Shown: piece by piece, positions 11,885 through 25,240 of the stretch
How positions within the stretch are numbered: position 1 is the first letter of the stretch
Layout: each line of letters begins with the position of its first letter
NCBI GenBank assembly: GCA_025506515.1
Contig: CM046454.1
Span: forward strand, 29,151,539-29,215,538
DNA: 64,000 bases
Source of the DNA: Flaveria trinervia
Lineage: Eukaryota > Streptophyta > Magnoliopsida > Asterales > Asteraceae
Reading direction: 5' to 3'
Program-made: the position numbers and the translations under genes
The notes under the pieces: generated by a model
Told to the model about the DNA's origin: nothing
The model's database searches: none
Seen by the model: only the letters and a program-made list of their open reading frames with translations

Positions 11885-12050
11885 ATGATTTCCTTTCCGT
11901 ACTTGTAATTTACTTTTCAGTAGTTATAGTTTCAGTAGTTGTAGTTCAGTAGTTTTATGTTTTTGTACTTCGCATTCTCTGAGATGTAATCAGTAGTTGA
12001 GAACATTCTCAGTAGTTTGCATAGTTTCAGTAGTTTGTATAATTATGTTA

Positions 12051-12098
12051 GATGTCACTATCAAGTGACATCAGCAGACGTCACATTCCCTATATAAG
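12051..12098 (+). promoter_or_regulatory. E1 LTR core promoter
   Basis: Ordered elements: inverted repeat GATGTCACT-atca-AGTGACATC (12051-12072), a bZIP-type ACGTCA (12078-12083), and TATA box TATATAAG (12091-12098). The E3 LTRs keep the same order (TGTCACTTTCAAGTGACA, TACGTCA, TTTATAAGG). It would drive the genomic gag-pol RNA. Confidence 0.7.
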
Positions 12099-12299
12099 GA
12101 ATGTTGACCTAGTTGTGACGTGTGACATTCAGCACCACGAAAGCATATGAATGAAATATTCCTTTTTAGAATTCTCTCTCGATAACCGTTTACTTTTCAT
12201 TGAATCTCAATTGTGTTCTTGCAAATTGTCTAATTCATTGTTCAAATTACGCTACAATCTACTCTAATTAATCAAACTTAGATCTCTGATCCTAACAAA

Positions 12300-12314
12300 T
12301 GGTATTAGAGCAGG
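12300..12314 (+). other. E1 primer-binding site
   Basis: TGGTATTAGAGCAGG lies two bases after the LTR end. It matches the initiator methionine tRNA-complementary site used by plant copia elements, with T for C at one position relative to the E3 copy (TGGTATCAGAGCAGG at 39930). Confidence 0.85.
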
Positions 12315-12527
12315 TTAATCATTGATCGATCTAACAATTGATCATTCAAACTGCTATTTCTATATCTAAGTTTGATTGAATTAGCATATTTGCAAGAATT
12401 GGTTATAGATAATTATATTTCTGCTGCTTTCGGTTATTTGCTCTGAGTTTTCTCTTGGTTCATATTGAGATTGTTGTGTTTTGCACTAAATCAGTTAAAA
12501 CTTAATTGAATTTGGTTGAATCTGAGA

Positions 12528-15331
12528 ATGACTACTCCTTCTAATGACCCTCACAATACCGGTTCCTCAACCAAGCCTCCGATGCTGGTTAGGACTGAGT
12601 ATAACATATGGCAACGAAGAATGCTCCATCACCTGTCTGTTAACAGTTCAGGTTGTTGGACATCTGTGGTACATGGTCCACACAAGCCTATGGTGAATAA
12701 TCCAGAAACCAACCAAATGGTTCTGAAGAAGAAGGAACAATACTAAGAAGAGGATCGAAAACTGTTTGAGATTGATGCTAAAGCGCATGGTATTCTGGCC
12801 ATGGCTCTGCCTAATGAAATCTATTCTGGGCTTATGCATCATGAAACTGCTCATGACCTCTGGAATGCATTAAAGGAATAATTTGGTGGAACAGATGAGG
12901 TCTTAACAAACAACAGAGAAATCCTTGCCCAACAATATGAGACATTCTCTCATAGGAAGGGTGAGTCACTGACTCAACAGTTTGAGCGTTTTTCCTTTTT
13001 GATCTCGAGCTGAAAATGGTCAAACATGAATACACTAATAGCCAGATGAACAACAGATTCCTCAGATCACTGCCTGAGAGATGGGACACATATACCATTG
13101 TCCTACGCTCCAGTGCAAATCTGGATAGCCTATCTCTCACCCAACTCGATGGGAAACTGCTTACATTTGAAAGAGAGATAGAGCAGAAAAGGAAACTGGC
13201 ATCATCAGGAAAGCTCACTGATGACTTTGTACCAGGGAACACTGCCTTGGTTGGTCATGAGTCAGAATATGTTGCATCAGAAAGCAATTATGATGAGCAT
13301 ATAGATCTCTCTTCAAACACTTCTGATCATGCATTTGTTAGTGTTGATAGTCAGTCAGGCTGTAATAGTGACAATTTGTGCTTCATTATGGATGATTTGA
13401 AAAGTATTGCTGATGATGACTTAGAAGAGATGGATATTCTAAGCCAAATGGCCTTGATTAATATCAGATCTCAAAAGTTCTACAAGAGAACTGGTAGGAG
13501 ATTTCCAGGACTCTCTGGCAAAACCAAAGTTGGTTTTGACAAGAGTAAGTTGAGGTGTCACAAATGCCACAGGCTTGGACACTTTGCAAGATAGTGTAGA
13601 TCACCTGGATCTAACTCCTCTGCACCCTTTGGGACTTTTCCAAGCAATAGTCCACAAAACAGAGGGCAACATCCTGCTAGTTCTGGTCATCACTCACAAC
13701 CTATATCTCCTGCATATTTTGTCCCTCAGGGTCCAATGCCATATCCATATCCCTGCTATTACATGCCATAGCCAAATCAAGTTCAAGTTCCTATTGCACA
13801 ACAACTCAAGCCTTACCCGAGCCTCTACCATCTCAATCATCTCAATCACAACCTCATCACAGCTTCTTCACCCTTGGTGTTGTTGACTGGAGCAGTTTAC
13901 TAGATGATCTCTCTGGTAATGAGCAATTATTTGCTGGTGATGGTCAACATGGCGGTGAACATCCTTTTAGGAATCTTGCTCTCATGGCCCTAGAATCTAC
14001 TGAGAGTTCATGCTCCAATGCATCTTCTTCACAGGTAACCCAGGTATCCTCTGAGGCTAAGGCCAAGCTATGTTCTAAATCTTGCATAGCTATGTTTATC
14101 TCTATTAGAGAGGCAAATGTAGCTTTAATAAATCAAAATCTTGAGCTTGAGCAAACCCTTTCCAAAAGAAAAGCTGAGTATGAGTCTTTCCTTAAAGATA
14201 AAGATAATGAGATTTATAAGCTTAAATGCCAATTAAATGATGAAAAGGCTAAGCTAGAGGTCATTCTTGAGAACCACAGAGAACTCAAAGAAAAACTTGC
14301 AGTTACCCAAGTTGAGTGTGACCGCTGGGTATCATCCTGCAAGGGATTTGAAATGCTGCTCAGCAAGCAATCTGCTTCGAATGTGAAGTTTGAAATAGGT
14401 TACAATCACATTACACCACCTACAGATTTTACTCAAAAATCAATAGTAAAACCTGAAGGTGAAGGTAATTTCCAAATCACATCATCATGTGTATCATCCT
14501 CAAGAGATCTCCCAAGATCAGAAGATGAAATCAGTGTTAATACTATGATAAGCACATGAAGCTGAGTACTTCAGATGTTGTCCCTCAAAGTACCTCAAGT
14601 ACTGAAGGGCAAGTCACAACATCTGAAAAGCATTTCAAATCAGCTGAAATAAAAGGATTAACAACTGCTGATGAATTATCATACGGTCTTTCAGGACGGA
14701 TAGAGAACAGTTGAAGAATAAGTCTTCAGTTGTTACAGATCCTTCAGTACTAAACACAAGTACTGAAAGGAGGAAAGTACTGAAGAGCACACCTTCAGTA
14801 CTTTCCACATCAGTAGTTGATCAATTCAAGATGAAGAATAAGCCATGTAAAATATGTGGCAAATTTAATCATCTTTCTGATGAATGTTGGTACAGAAAGG
14901 GTTCCAAACTCAACAGAGATAAGCTCATTAAAATCCAGATGGATGAAATGAAAAATGAGTTTGAGACGAAGTTTGTACCACAGTCATCCCAATGTGATAA
15001 ACCCAAGCCTTCATCCAAATCCAAAAAGAAGGATAAGGTTTATCATAAAACAGCTGATAGTGCTCCTCATGACAAACATCAGACTAAGTCTGTGAATTTC
15101 AAGGAGGAAATGGTAGGTCACAGGAACTCATCAAAAACAAGTACTGATATGTCACAAGAGCTGAAAGCTTTAGCTACAAATCAGACACAACTTGTTATAA
15201 TGGTTCAGCATTTGTTGGGGAGAGTTAACCAACTAGATGCACCTGTGATGAAACCACTGAAAATGCATTCCAAGCCCAAATCCAAGGAATCCATTTCAGC
15301 ACCATCTCCACCTTCATCAGCTGTTAACCAA
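12528..15331 (+). pseudogene. E1 gag (broken, cut by E2)
   Basis: Starts at ATG 12528 (MTTPSNDPHNTGSSTKPPML). The N-terminal half is a UBN2-type copia gag (YNIWQRRMLHHL, W.ALKE.FGGTDEV, ETLTQQFERFS-like). The first zinc knuckle CHKCHRLGHFAR.C lies at about 13556-13597, with a TAG in place of its penultimate residue. A Gln/Pro-rich stretch, a coiled-coil-like segment (14100-14330) and a second knuckle CKICGKFNHLSDEC (about 14849-14890) follow. Stops at 12744 and 12880, a frame break near 13010 and others disable it. The reading stops at 15331 in SAPSPPSSAVN where E2 sequence begins; the last ~20 gag codons resume at 25721. Confidence 0.85.
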
Positions 15332-17581
15332 CTAGTCTTTCTCTTCTAATACATCATAACTTGCCCATCTTGAGTATATTTCTTCAACTTCAAGTCTCCT
15401 AATCTCTGAGTCAAGCTGTGCAGTAGCGAACCCCTGTCTATACAGTTGATCAATAATGGAGTCCATTGATTTACTGTGTGTAGCATCCGCCATTTTGATC
15501 ATCTCATCGAGTTCGTGTTCTTTTTCTTTTCCTTCAACCTTCCTCTTATTATATGTGACATGAAAGTCTTTGTGACTTTCACCCACTTGATCAATGTCAG
15601 CTCCTTTCACAAACTCCTCTTCCTTCTTAGTCTCCTTTTCTTTCTTCCCATCTATGCTCTTTCTCTTTGCTTTCACTGACTGACTCTCCCCCTTTTTGGT
15701 TGCATTGGTTGCAAGGGTTTGAGTAGAAGAAAGCCTTGTGCTCATAATCTCCTCCACCAGGGGTTGTATGATTGAGGGAAGCCTCTCATCCATGGTTTTG
15801 ATCATAATGTCTGTGATCATTGGGGTGATGAGAGGTAGGGATTGCTGAAAGATAGCAGCTGTTTGCTCAGAGGGGTTCTGTCCCTAAGAAGCAGTGCCAG
15901 AAATAGAAGCTGGTGGCTCGGAAGTTTTGAGTGGCTGAGTGTGTGGGAGACCTTCAGGTGAAGGTGCCATCTGTGGGTTTATGTTGGTGGCAGATGGACT
16001 TGCTTTTTGAGAGAATTGGTCAAGTAGTCTTTGTAGTCTACTGACTTCTTTCTCAAGAATTGTGTTCTGGGCCAGAACATCATAAAAGAAGCCCAGGTCA
16101 TCATCAGCAGATGCTGAATCACCTGACCTCCTGCTTGTAGCAGGATGTACATGCACTAGGTGTAGACTAGTTTTAGCATGTTCCCCTTTTTCTTGGAACT
16201 GGGGACTTCCAGCCTCAAGACGATGTCCTTCATCAACTGTTGCCTCTGGTGAGGTCTTAGCTATGTTACCAGCCTCAGTCTGATCATGTGCTGATTCAGA
16301 AGAGGTGGCAGCCTCACCAGATTTCTGGTCTCCATATCCACACCAAGAGATAGAACAGTTAAACCCTTGTGATGTGGGCTGGCAGAAGCATGTTGATCCT
16401 CTTCCTCAATTGCTGTGGTTTTCCCCTTTGTTGGTGTTTGTTGGGGAGGAGGAGAGGCATGCAGTTGAGTCAGCACGTTTGCAATAATGAGAGTAGGACT
16501 TTGTGGGGCGGTTGCAGTGGGAGATGGGGTAAAAGCAGTATGCACCTGGGGAGAATGGTGCTCTTCAATGGCAATCTCCTCAAATGAGGAAGATCCCAGA
16601 TTAGTGGGTACCCCTTCTTTGGTTGCTGCAGGCTCCTTTTGAGAGGAATACTGAGCGGCTGTGGCTGGTGAAGTCCTTGTATCCACTAGGGGGTTATAAC
16701 CAGTGGATATAGCCTGCGTTTGTGTTGCAGGGGCATCCTCAGGGGACTCATTTCCCTGAGTAGCCTTTTTTTGACTTCTTTTTAGTGGGTTTGGTGGGGA
16801 CTTTGGATTTGGAGGTGGTGGCTGTGGGTTCCAGCTGCGTGGGTTTGCGCAGCTTGGCAACCATTTTTAGTGATTGGTCAGAGTTGTGCCGGGAGTGTAC
16901 TTCAGGCAATACAGCCGTAGCAGGGACTCCCAGGCCAACAAGTCCCTCAGCTTGAAGTTGGTTTTCAATTATGGCCATTATGAACCGAGGATATAATATC
17001 CAACGGTTAGCAAGTTGTTTTTGGGCCATATCCTTGAGCTCTAAAAATAGTCTTTCAGAAAAATTTAAAGGTTGTTGCTCAAGGATGGAGTACATTACCT
17101 GTTGCCACCTTGTGGACATTTGATCCCATGATGAAGTCTTGGGGGCAAGGCAGACATTTACCATGTGAAAGATGAGACGTTCGGCATCCTGGAAATGTTT
17201 CTTCAATATGGTAGATGCACTCAGGTTACCCTGGTATCCATGGTGGGCAAATGATTGATCTATTGTGCCCTTTGGATAACCAGTTGGGAAAGTGGCATCA
17301 TCCAGATTGAGGGTTTGGCGAAGAATGTCTGGAGTAATGACCACTTTTTGACGATGGACAAACGATTGAAGAGACTCTGTGTCATTCTCCTCAGAGACAA
17401 GAGTGACGTTTGTCCAGAATTGGTTAAGAGATTCTGCATATATGGTGGGATTTAACAGAAACGCCGTTTTGTAAGGTGACTGAACCATTAAATCAATGGC
17501 GTTGTGAAACTTGGTCCAGTATGGCGATTTTGTGAGATGTGCGACACAGTTGTGTCGTGGTTTTAGTTGCATGGTCGCCAT
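15332..17581 (-). pseudogene. E2 aORF (third gene), 3'-truncated
   Basis: I take the start as MATMQLKPRHN at 17581, although the frame stays open upstream, because E1 and E3 start at the equivalent codon and a TATA-like TTTAAATA lies about 80 nt upstream. The N-terminal ~250 residues are conserved with E1 and E3 (TAFLLNPTIYAESLNQFW, LDDATFPTGYPKGT, NVCLAPKTSSWDQM, YPRFIMAIIENQL). A Pro/Thr/Ser-rich linker, a short coiled coil (about 16080-16000) and a Lys/Glu-rich segment with the C-terminal signature LDSEIRRLEVEEI follow. Frame shifts occur near 16800 and 16200. No signal peptide or membrane span is visible. Function unknown. Confidence 0.75.
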
Positions 17582-17660
17582 TGATGAAGAGAGGATACAA
17601 AGTTTTTGAACGTTAGGTTTGAGAAGAGAAGAAAGTAAAAACTCTGAAGGTGGGATAAGG

Positions 17661-18340
17661 TATTTAAAGGGTAGGGTTAGAAAACGACTGAAGGTTTTGG
17701 TGTTAGTCATCAGGTGTTGAAACTACTGATGACGTGGTATTAACTTTCAGAGGTTTGGAATGACTGACCGTATTGGTGTGATCAGCAGTTGTTATAAAGC
17801 AACTGAAGACTTGGTTTTAACCGTCAGACGTTGAAAAACTGAAGTCTCAGATTTTGTCATCAGTAGTTATAAAACTACTGAAGAGTTTTGACTTCAGGTG
17901 GTGAAACAACTGAGGACTTGGTATTAGTCATCAGTAGTTGGGAAACTACTGAAGACTTGGTTTTACCATCAGTTGTTGTAAAAAACTGAAGACTTGGTGT
18001 TAGTCATCAGTAGTTGTGAAACTACTGAAGACATGGTTTTGCTTTAGTTGTTTAGAAAGAAACAGCAGTTGGGAAACTACTGAAGACAAAAAGGCTCATG
18101 AATAGTTGTCGTCAATTCATTGCTTTTCAGCTGTTTCATACTGTCCTCAACACACATCATTAGACGTTTTCAGCTGTTGTAACTACATCAATTGTTTTAT
18201 CAAATAAAGTACTTGAGTACTGAGAAGTTAAGCTCTAGTAGTTAAAAAAAAACTTCCGGAGGAAAATAACTTCAGTACTTATATATATGACAATAATAAA
18301 CTAATGATCATCAGTACTTGTGAGCTGAGATCATCAGGAG
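17661..18340 (-). promoter_or_regulatory. E2 aORF promoter with phased CAGTAGTT/ACTACTGA array
   Basis: Between pol and the aORF, units such as CATCAGTAGTTGTGAAACTACTGAAGAC recur about every 38-40 bases from roughly 17705 to 18030 (each unit is itself an inverted repeat), then more loosely to 18340. A TATA-like TTTAAATA (minus strand; plus 17661-17668) sits at the aORF-proximal end. The same arrangement occurs in E1 and E3. Confidence 0.65.
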
Positions 18341-18347
18341 TTGTCAC

Positions 18348-21300
18348 TTATTCTAGGTGCAGCATACCAAGCCTTAACACTAGGTTTTGGAAAGTTGTGC
18401 TATCCAAGGGCTTAGTGAAAATGTCTGGAAGCTCATCAGCACTAGGAACAAATTTTGGATCAATCAGACCTTTTTCAAAACAATCTCTAATAAAATGGTG
18501 TCTGATTTCAATATGTTTAGTCCTAGAGTGCTGGACAGGATTCTTGACAATACAAAGAGCTGAAGAGCTGTCCATTAACAATGGGGTCTTAGTCTCTGTT
18601 ATGCCATAATCCAATAATTGGTTTTGAAGCCAGAGTACCTGAGATGTACAGCTTGCAGCAGCAATGTACTCTACTTCAGCAGTTGATGTTGCAACTGAGG
18701 TCTGCTTCTTACTCTGCCAAGAAATCAAGCAGTTGCCTAAGAATTGGCATCCTCCAGAAGTGGACTTTCTTGTCAACTTACACCCTGCATAGTCACTGTC
18801 AGAAAAAGCAACAAATTTACCAGAATGTCTAGTAGAATACCATAACCTAGAGATGGAGTGCCTTGAAAATATCTAAAGATCCTCTTGACTACAATCAAAT
18901 GAGACTCCTTAGGTGCAGCCTGAAATCTAGCACAAACACATGTAGCAAACATAATATTTGGTCTAGAAGCTGTTAATACATCAAGGACCCATCATACATC
19001 TGTAAAGTGTTTCATCAACCACTTTACCTTTCTGATCTGTATCCAGTTGTGTGGTGTTGCACATGGGAGTAGAACAGGGCTTACACTTTTGTAAATCAAA
19101 CTTTTCCAAAAGATCTTTTGTGTATTTGGACTGATGAATGAAAATTCCATCAGCCTTTTGTTTGATTTGCAAACCAGAAAGAACTGTAATTCTCCCATGG
19201 CACTCATTTCAAACTTCTGTTGCATCAACTTTGTAAAGGCATCACACAACTGTGGATCAGAGGATGCAAAAATAATATCATCTACATAAATTTGAACAAG
19301 TAGATTATGCTGCCCAGCTTTCTTAATGAATAAAGTCTTATCCATGGAGCCTCTAGTGAAATTATTTTCTAGAAGAAAGTTTGATAATGTCTCATACCAG
19401 GCTCTAGGAGCTTGTTTCAACCCATAGAGAGCCTTATCAAGCTTATACACCCAATTAGGATGTTTATTGTCCTCAAAACCTGGTGGTTCACATACATAAA
19501 CCTCTTCTTTAATTTTCCCATACAAAAATGCACTTTTGACATCCATTTGAAAAACATTAAGGTTGTGATAAGCAGCATAAGCTAAAAACAATCGAATTGC
19601 TTCCAGTCTGGCTACAGGGGCAAAGGTTTCATTATAATCATTACCTTCCTCTTGCGAAAACCCTGTACAACCAGTCTGGCCTGTTCTTAACAATAAGCCC
19701 ATTTTCATCAGTTTTGTTCCTAAACACCCATTTAGTGCCTATTGCACACTTACCTGGAGGTAGAGGAACCGTTCCCACACTTGATGTTTCTTGAACTGAA
19801 GAAGCTCAAGCTGCATGGCTTCAACCCATCCATTGTCCCTTAAAGCAATGTGATAGTTCTTTGGCTCTTGCTGACTAATGAAGAGAGCATAGACGAAATT
19901 TGACAATTGACTTCTTGTTGAAACGCCAGCATTGATATCACCAATGATTTGAGACTAGGGTGATTCTTCAGATCTTGGTACACATAAGATCTGTGCAAGT
20001 GTTTGTAGCAGGCTCAACAGCAACAGATGGTGATGGTGAAGCATTTCCTTGAAACCAATCAGTAGATGGTAATTCAAAGGAAGTTGAAGTTGTAGAAATC
20101 TCATCAGCATTGTTGTGGATCGTGCTACTGAAGCTACAGGAACATCAGATCTAGCTGAATCAGGCAGTTGATCACTAAACTTGAAAAGGTGATTACTGAT
20201 ATCATCATCATCATCAGTAACACCAATGGATGACTAGCTACAGAAGATGATGGATTCATATGATCTGCAACAGCAGGTGGTTGATAAGGAACATATTGCA
20301 GAATGTCCAGATCAAAACACTCCACAGGTTTTGTGGAATTGTATCCTTAGGGGATTCATTGAACTTCACATGCAAGGTTTCTTCAACTATCTTTGGCCTA
20401 CAGTTGAATACTCTATAAGCCTTGCAAGTGGATGAATACCCAACAAAATACCCTGCATCCACCTTAGAATCAAACTTTTGGAGTGATCCTTTGTGTTGAG
20501 AATGTAACAGGGACACCCAAATGCTCTAAAGAATGAAATCAAAGGGGCAAATGATGAAGAACTACATATGGAGTCTTCATCAACCTTTGATTTACTAGAA
20601 CACTATTCTGTACATAGCAAGCTGTATTGACAGCTTTAGCCCAAAAAGTCAGTGGCAGACCAGAATCAGCCAACATGGACCTTGCAGCTTCAATGAGGTC
20701 CTGTTCTTTTTCTCTCCACTACTCCATTTTGCTCTGGAGTCCTTGGAATGCTATACTGCCTCTTGATTCCCTTTGACAAGTAAAACTCATCAAGAGTGTG
20801 GTTTCTGAATTCAGTACCATTGTCACTCCTCACACACTTAACTGGTAGGGAATACTGCTTCTCAACGTGTAACACAAAGTTCATAATGGACTGAGCAGCC
20901 TCATCCTTTGAATGCAAGAAGAAGGTCCATACATATCTAGAGTAATCATCCACAATTACCAGACAGTATTTCTTCTTTGCCATGCTCATTACCTTCACAG
21001 GACCAAAAAGATCCATGTTAGTAGTTGTAAGCAGGCGTTAGACTTGGATTCTTCTATGGTTGGGAATGAAACTTTATGTGTTTTTCCTTTTAAGCATGCA
21101 GTGCAGATTTCATCACAATTGAACTCCTTTATTGGAAGACCTCTCACTAAACTCTTGTGGATCAGCTGATTCATGTTTTTGAGATTAACATGACCCAGCC
21201 TTCTATGCCACAGTTTAGATTCTTGGAGAGAGGCCTTGGAGAACAAGCATGGATGGCCTCTTAACTCAATTTTCTTTGACAAATCCAAGGCATATACTCT

Positions 21301-21660
21301 TCCTATCCTGTTGGCCTTCAGGAGAGTATGATCATCCAGTACTTTGTCAATCAGGCTCAGAACCTTGGAAGACAAATCCTACAGTTCTGGCTTGTGAAAA
21401 GAGCAACATGTCCTTTGTCACACATCTGACTGACACTCAACAGATTGTATTTGAGTCTCCATATGGTTGACATCATCAAATCTAATATCTCCATTAGACA
21501 CAAATCCCTTTCCAATGATGTAACCTTTAGCATCATTTCCAATGAGACAAATCCCTTCTTTCCCTGAGAGTAATCATGAAGAAGAGAGCTGCTCCCAGTC
21601 ATGTGCATGGATCCTCCACTGTCCACATACCAGATGCTTCTTTGGCATGCTGAAGAACCC
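18348..21660 (-). pseudogene. E2 pol: protease, integrase, RT, RNase H (broken)
   Basis: Protease DSGGSMHMTG is near 21620. GAG-pre-integrase (LWHRRLGHVN, CTACLKGK) lies at 21375-20995. The integrase core 21016-20690 keeps both Asp motifs (HMDLFGP-equivalent, RSDNGTEF) and Glu (VVERK), then frameshifts. RT 19708-18992 has VARLEAIRLFLAYAA, QMDVKSAFLYG and YVDD (about 19280). RNase H 18776-18348 has STAEVEYIAAA and ends IFTKPLDS..LVLRLGM. Integrase before RT is diagnostic of Ty1/copia. Breaks occur near 21540, 21010, 20690-20520, 19980 and 18990, so no polyprotein can be made. Confidence 0.85.
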
Positions 21661-24549
21661 TACACAATCATAAGAAACTAGTTAGCTTTGGAGACCCAAA
21701 CCTTTTGGTTTTGGGACTGACTTATCAACAGATTTAACCATAGCTGGTTTCTCATGATTAACAGCTGATGAAGATGGAGATGGTGCTGAAATAGGTTTGG
21801 ACCTGGAATTCCTCTCCAGTGGTTTGGTCATAGTGGCTTCAAGTTGGTTAACTCTCCCCAACAGATGTTGAACCATCATCACAAGCTGTGTCTGATTTGA
21901 AGCTCGAGCTTTCAGTTCATTTGACACTCCAGAGCTGTTTTTTGATGAGTTCCTGTGACCCACCATTTCCTCCTTCTTAGATTTTACAGACTTAGTCTTA
22001 TGTTATCATGAGGAACAATATCAGCTGTCTTCTGATAAATAGTATCCTTCTTAGTGGATTTGGGTAAGGCCTTGGGTTTATCAGGTTGAGATGATTGTGG
22101 TACAAACTTGGTCTCAACTCAGTTTTCATTTTATTTAATTCTAGTTAATGAGCTCATCCTTTGGAGCTTTAAACCCTTTTTGTACCAACATTAATCAGAT
22201 AGATGATTGAATTTATCACAAATTTCACATGGTTTATTCTTCATCTTGGACATTTTTACTGCTGAAGTGCAAACTACTGAAGGTGTGAGCTTCAGTACTT
22301 TCCTCCTATCAGTACTAGGTACTAAAGGATTTGTAACAGCTGAAGACTGGTAATTCAACTGTTTTCCATCCGTCCTAATAGACTGTTTGATGGATTCCTC
22401 AGCAGTTGTTAGTCCTTGTATTTCAACTGATTTGAAATGCTTTTCAGATGTTGGGTCTCTTTTAGTACTTGGGGTACATTGAGGAACAATCTGAAGTACT
22501 CGCTTCATATGAGTCTCAGTATTAGACCATCAGTCAATTTATTTGTTGAGATCTTAACACTGGTTTCATTCTCTGATCTTAGATTATCATTGAAGAATGA
22601 CTCACACGATAATGTGGTTTGGAGATTGCTTTCACTTTCAGACTTAACTATGGAGTTAGGAGTAAAGTCTGTTGGTGGAGCAGTATGGTTGTAACCAATG
22701 CCAAACTTCACATTTGAAGCAGTTTGTTTGCTAAGAAGCATTTCAAATCCCTTGCATGATGAGACCTAGCGTTCACACTCAACTTGGGTCACTGCAAGTT
22801 TTTCTTTGAGACTCCTGTGGTCTTCCAGAATAACCTCTAGCTTGGCCTTTTCATCATTTAATTAGCATTTAAGCTTATAAATCACATCACTTTTACTGTT
22901 AAGAGCAGACTCATACTCAGCTTTTCTTTGAAAATGGTTTTCTCAAACTCAAGTTTTGATTTATTAATGCTACATTTGCCTCTCTAATAGAGACAAGGCA
23001 GCTATGCATGATTCAGAACATAACTTGGCTTTACCTCTGAAGATACCTGAGTTCCTGTGAAGATGATGCATTGAACAGGAACCCTCAGTAGACTCCAGGG
23101 CCATGAGAGCAAGATTTCCAAAAGGGTGTTCACCACCATGTTGACTAGCACCAGCATAGTATGCTCAGTGTGACCAGACAAGTTATCAGGTAAGCTACTC
23201 CAGTCAACGACTCCAGTGTGAAGAAGCTATGATGAGGTTGTGATTGAGATGGAGATGGTTGAGGTTCTGGTAGTGCATGAGATTGTGGTACTATAGGAGC
23301 TTGAACTTGATTTGACTGTGGCATATAATAGCAGGGATAAGGATATGGCATTTGACCCTGAGGAACAAAATATGCAGGAGATTGAGGGTGTGATGAATGA
23401 CTAGAACCAGCAGAATGTTGCCCTTGGGATTGTGAATTATTATTTGGAAAAGTCAAAAAGGGTGCAGAAGTGTTAGATCCAGTTGATCTACACTCTCTTA
23501 CAAGTTTCCAAGCCTGTGGCATTTGTGACACTTCAACTTGCTCTTGTCAAAACCGACTTTGGTTTTGTCAGAGAGTCCAGGAAATTTCTGCTAGTTCTCT
23601 TGTAGAATTTCTGAGATCTGATATTGATCAAGGCCATTTGGCTCAAAATATCCTTCTCTTCTAAATCATCATCAGCAATGCCCTTCAAATCATCCATGAT
23701 AAAGCATAGATTGTCACTATTATTACCAGAATGACAATCAACACTCACAAAGGCTGATTAGAATTGTTTGAGGTGAAATCAATATGCTCATCATAGTGGC
23801 ATTCTGATCCTGCATACTCTGACTCATGACTTACCAAGGCAGTGTTTCCTGGTACAAAATCATGTGAGCTTTCCAGATGATGATAGTTTTCGTTTCTGTT
23901 CTATCTCTCTCTCAAATGTGAGCAATTTACCATGGAGTTGGGTGAGAGATAGTTTTTCCAAATTTGCACTGGAACGTAGGACAATAGTATATGTGTCCCA
24001 TCTCTCAGGCAGTGATATGAGAAATCTGTTATTCATCTGGCTATTTGTGTACTCATGTTTGACCATTTTTAATTCAGAGATCAAACAAGAGAACCGCTCA
24101 AACTGTTGAGTCAGTGTCTCACCCTTCCTATGAGAGAATGTCTCATATTGTTGGGCAAGGATTTCTCTATTATTTGCCAAGACCTCATTTGTTCCTCCAA
24201 ATTGTTCTTCCAAGGCATTCCAGAGGTCATGGGCAGTTTCATAATGCATTAGCCCAGAATAGATTTCACTGGGCAGTGCCATGGCCAGAATTCCATGGGC
24301 TTTTGCATCAATCTCAAAATTATCCTCATCTGAGTATTGCTCCCTCCTCTTCAGAACCATTTGATTGGTTTCCGGGTTATTCACCATAGGCTTGTGTGGA
24401 CCATGTACCACTGATGTCCAACAACCTGAGCTGTTAATAGACAGGTGATGGAGCATTCGTCGTTGCCATATGTTATACTCACTCCTAACCAGCATTGGAG
24501 GCTTGGTTGAGGAACCAGTATTGTGAGGATCATTGGAAGGAATAGTCAT
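21661..24549 (-). pseudogene. E2 gag (broken)
   Basis: Starts at 24549 with MTIPSNDPHNTGSSTKPPML and stays open for 229 codons through the UBN2-type domain to 23860. A frame break follows, then fragments at 23748-23533 and 23531-23145 (Gln/Pro-rich). The first zinc knuckle, near 23530, is damaged: the His is replaced and a stop follows. The second knuckle start CEICDKFNHLSD is at about 22230-22191. The end resembles the E3 gag C-terminus (LLGRVNQLE, SAPSPSSSAVN at 21966-21682) and terminates at the gag-pol stop near 21676. Confidence 0.8.
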
Positions 24550-24763
24550 TTTAGGTCCAAATACAATTTAATTCAATCTTTTCAAAGATTTTACACAGAC
24601 CACAATAGACTCAATGAAAACCAAGAATAAATCTCAGGATGAATGACCAAAAACACAGAAAATTCAATCTCTATAACCGTTTCTTGCAAAAATGCTAATT
24701 CAATCAAACTTGGATCTTGGATAGCAGTTTCAATGATCAATTATTAGATCGATCAATGATGAA

Positions 24764-24777
24764 CTGCTCTGATACCA
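24764..24777 (-). other. E2 primer-binding site
   Basis: Minus strand TGGTATCAGAGCAG, two bases downstream of the LTR end TGTCA. It is complementary to initiator methionine tRNA as in other copia elements. Confidence 0.85.
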
Positions 24778-25240
24778 TTTGACAGGATCAGTGATCTCAA
24801 GTTTGATGGATTAGAGTGTAACGCAGCGGAATAAGAACAAGAATTAGACAAATTATAGCAAGAATTGATATTCGTATGCATTAAGAACAAATACGGTTGT
24901 AACGAGAGAATATATTCTGTGAAAAGGAATGTTTCAATAATATCAAATGTTTCAGCTTAATCATTCACCGATTACAATTAGGTTGACACTCCTTATATAG
25001 AGTGCAATAACTGCTGATATCACGGGATAGTGACATCTGGCAGCTTTATTACAAAAATAACTAAAACTTAACAAACAACTGAAATGTTCACAACTACTGA
25101 GAACATATCAGAGTGCTAAGTACAAAACATAAAACTACTGATACGAAACTACTGAAACTACAACGACTGAAGAGCAAGCTCTTCAGTCGTTTTACAAAAC
25201 TACTGAAAAGAAAAACATAAAACTACTGAAAGAGAACCGT

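Larger units (their letters stand above)
11539..12297 (+). repeat. E1 5' LTR (759 bp)
   Basis: Begins TGTTGGACCAAAAGAACCAATGAGCC-like at 11539 and ends GATCCTAACA at 12297, matching the E3 LTRs at both ends. It contains a 27-bp tandem repeat (11644-11751), many CTGAAG and CAGTAGTT motifs, a 35-bp hairpin (11850-11884) and a core promoter (TATA at 12091). The 759-bp length is shorter than the 818 bp of E3 and the 941 bp of E2, mostly through repeat copy number and small indels. Confidence 0.9.
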
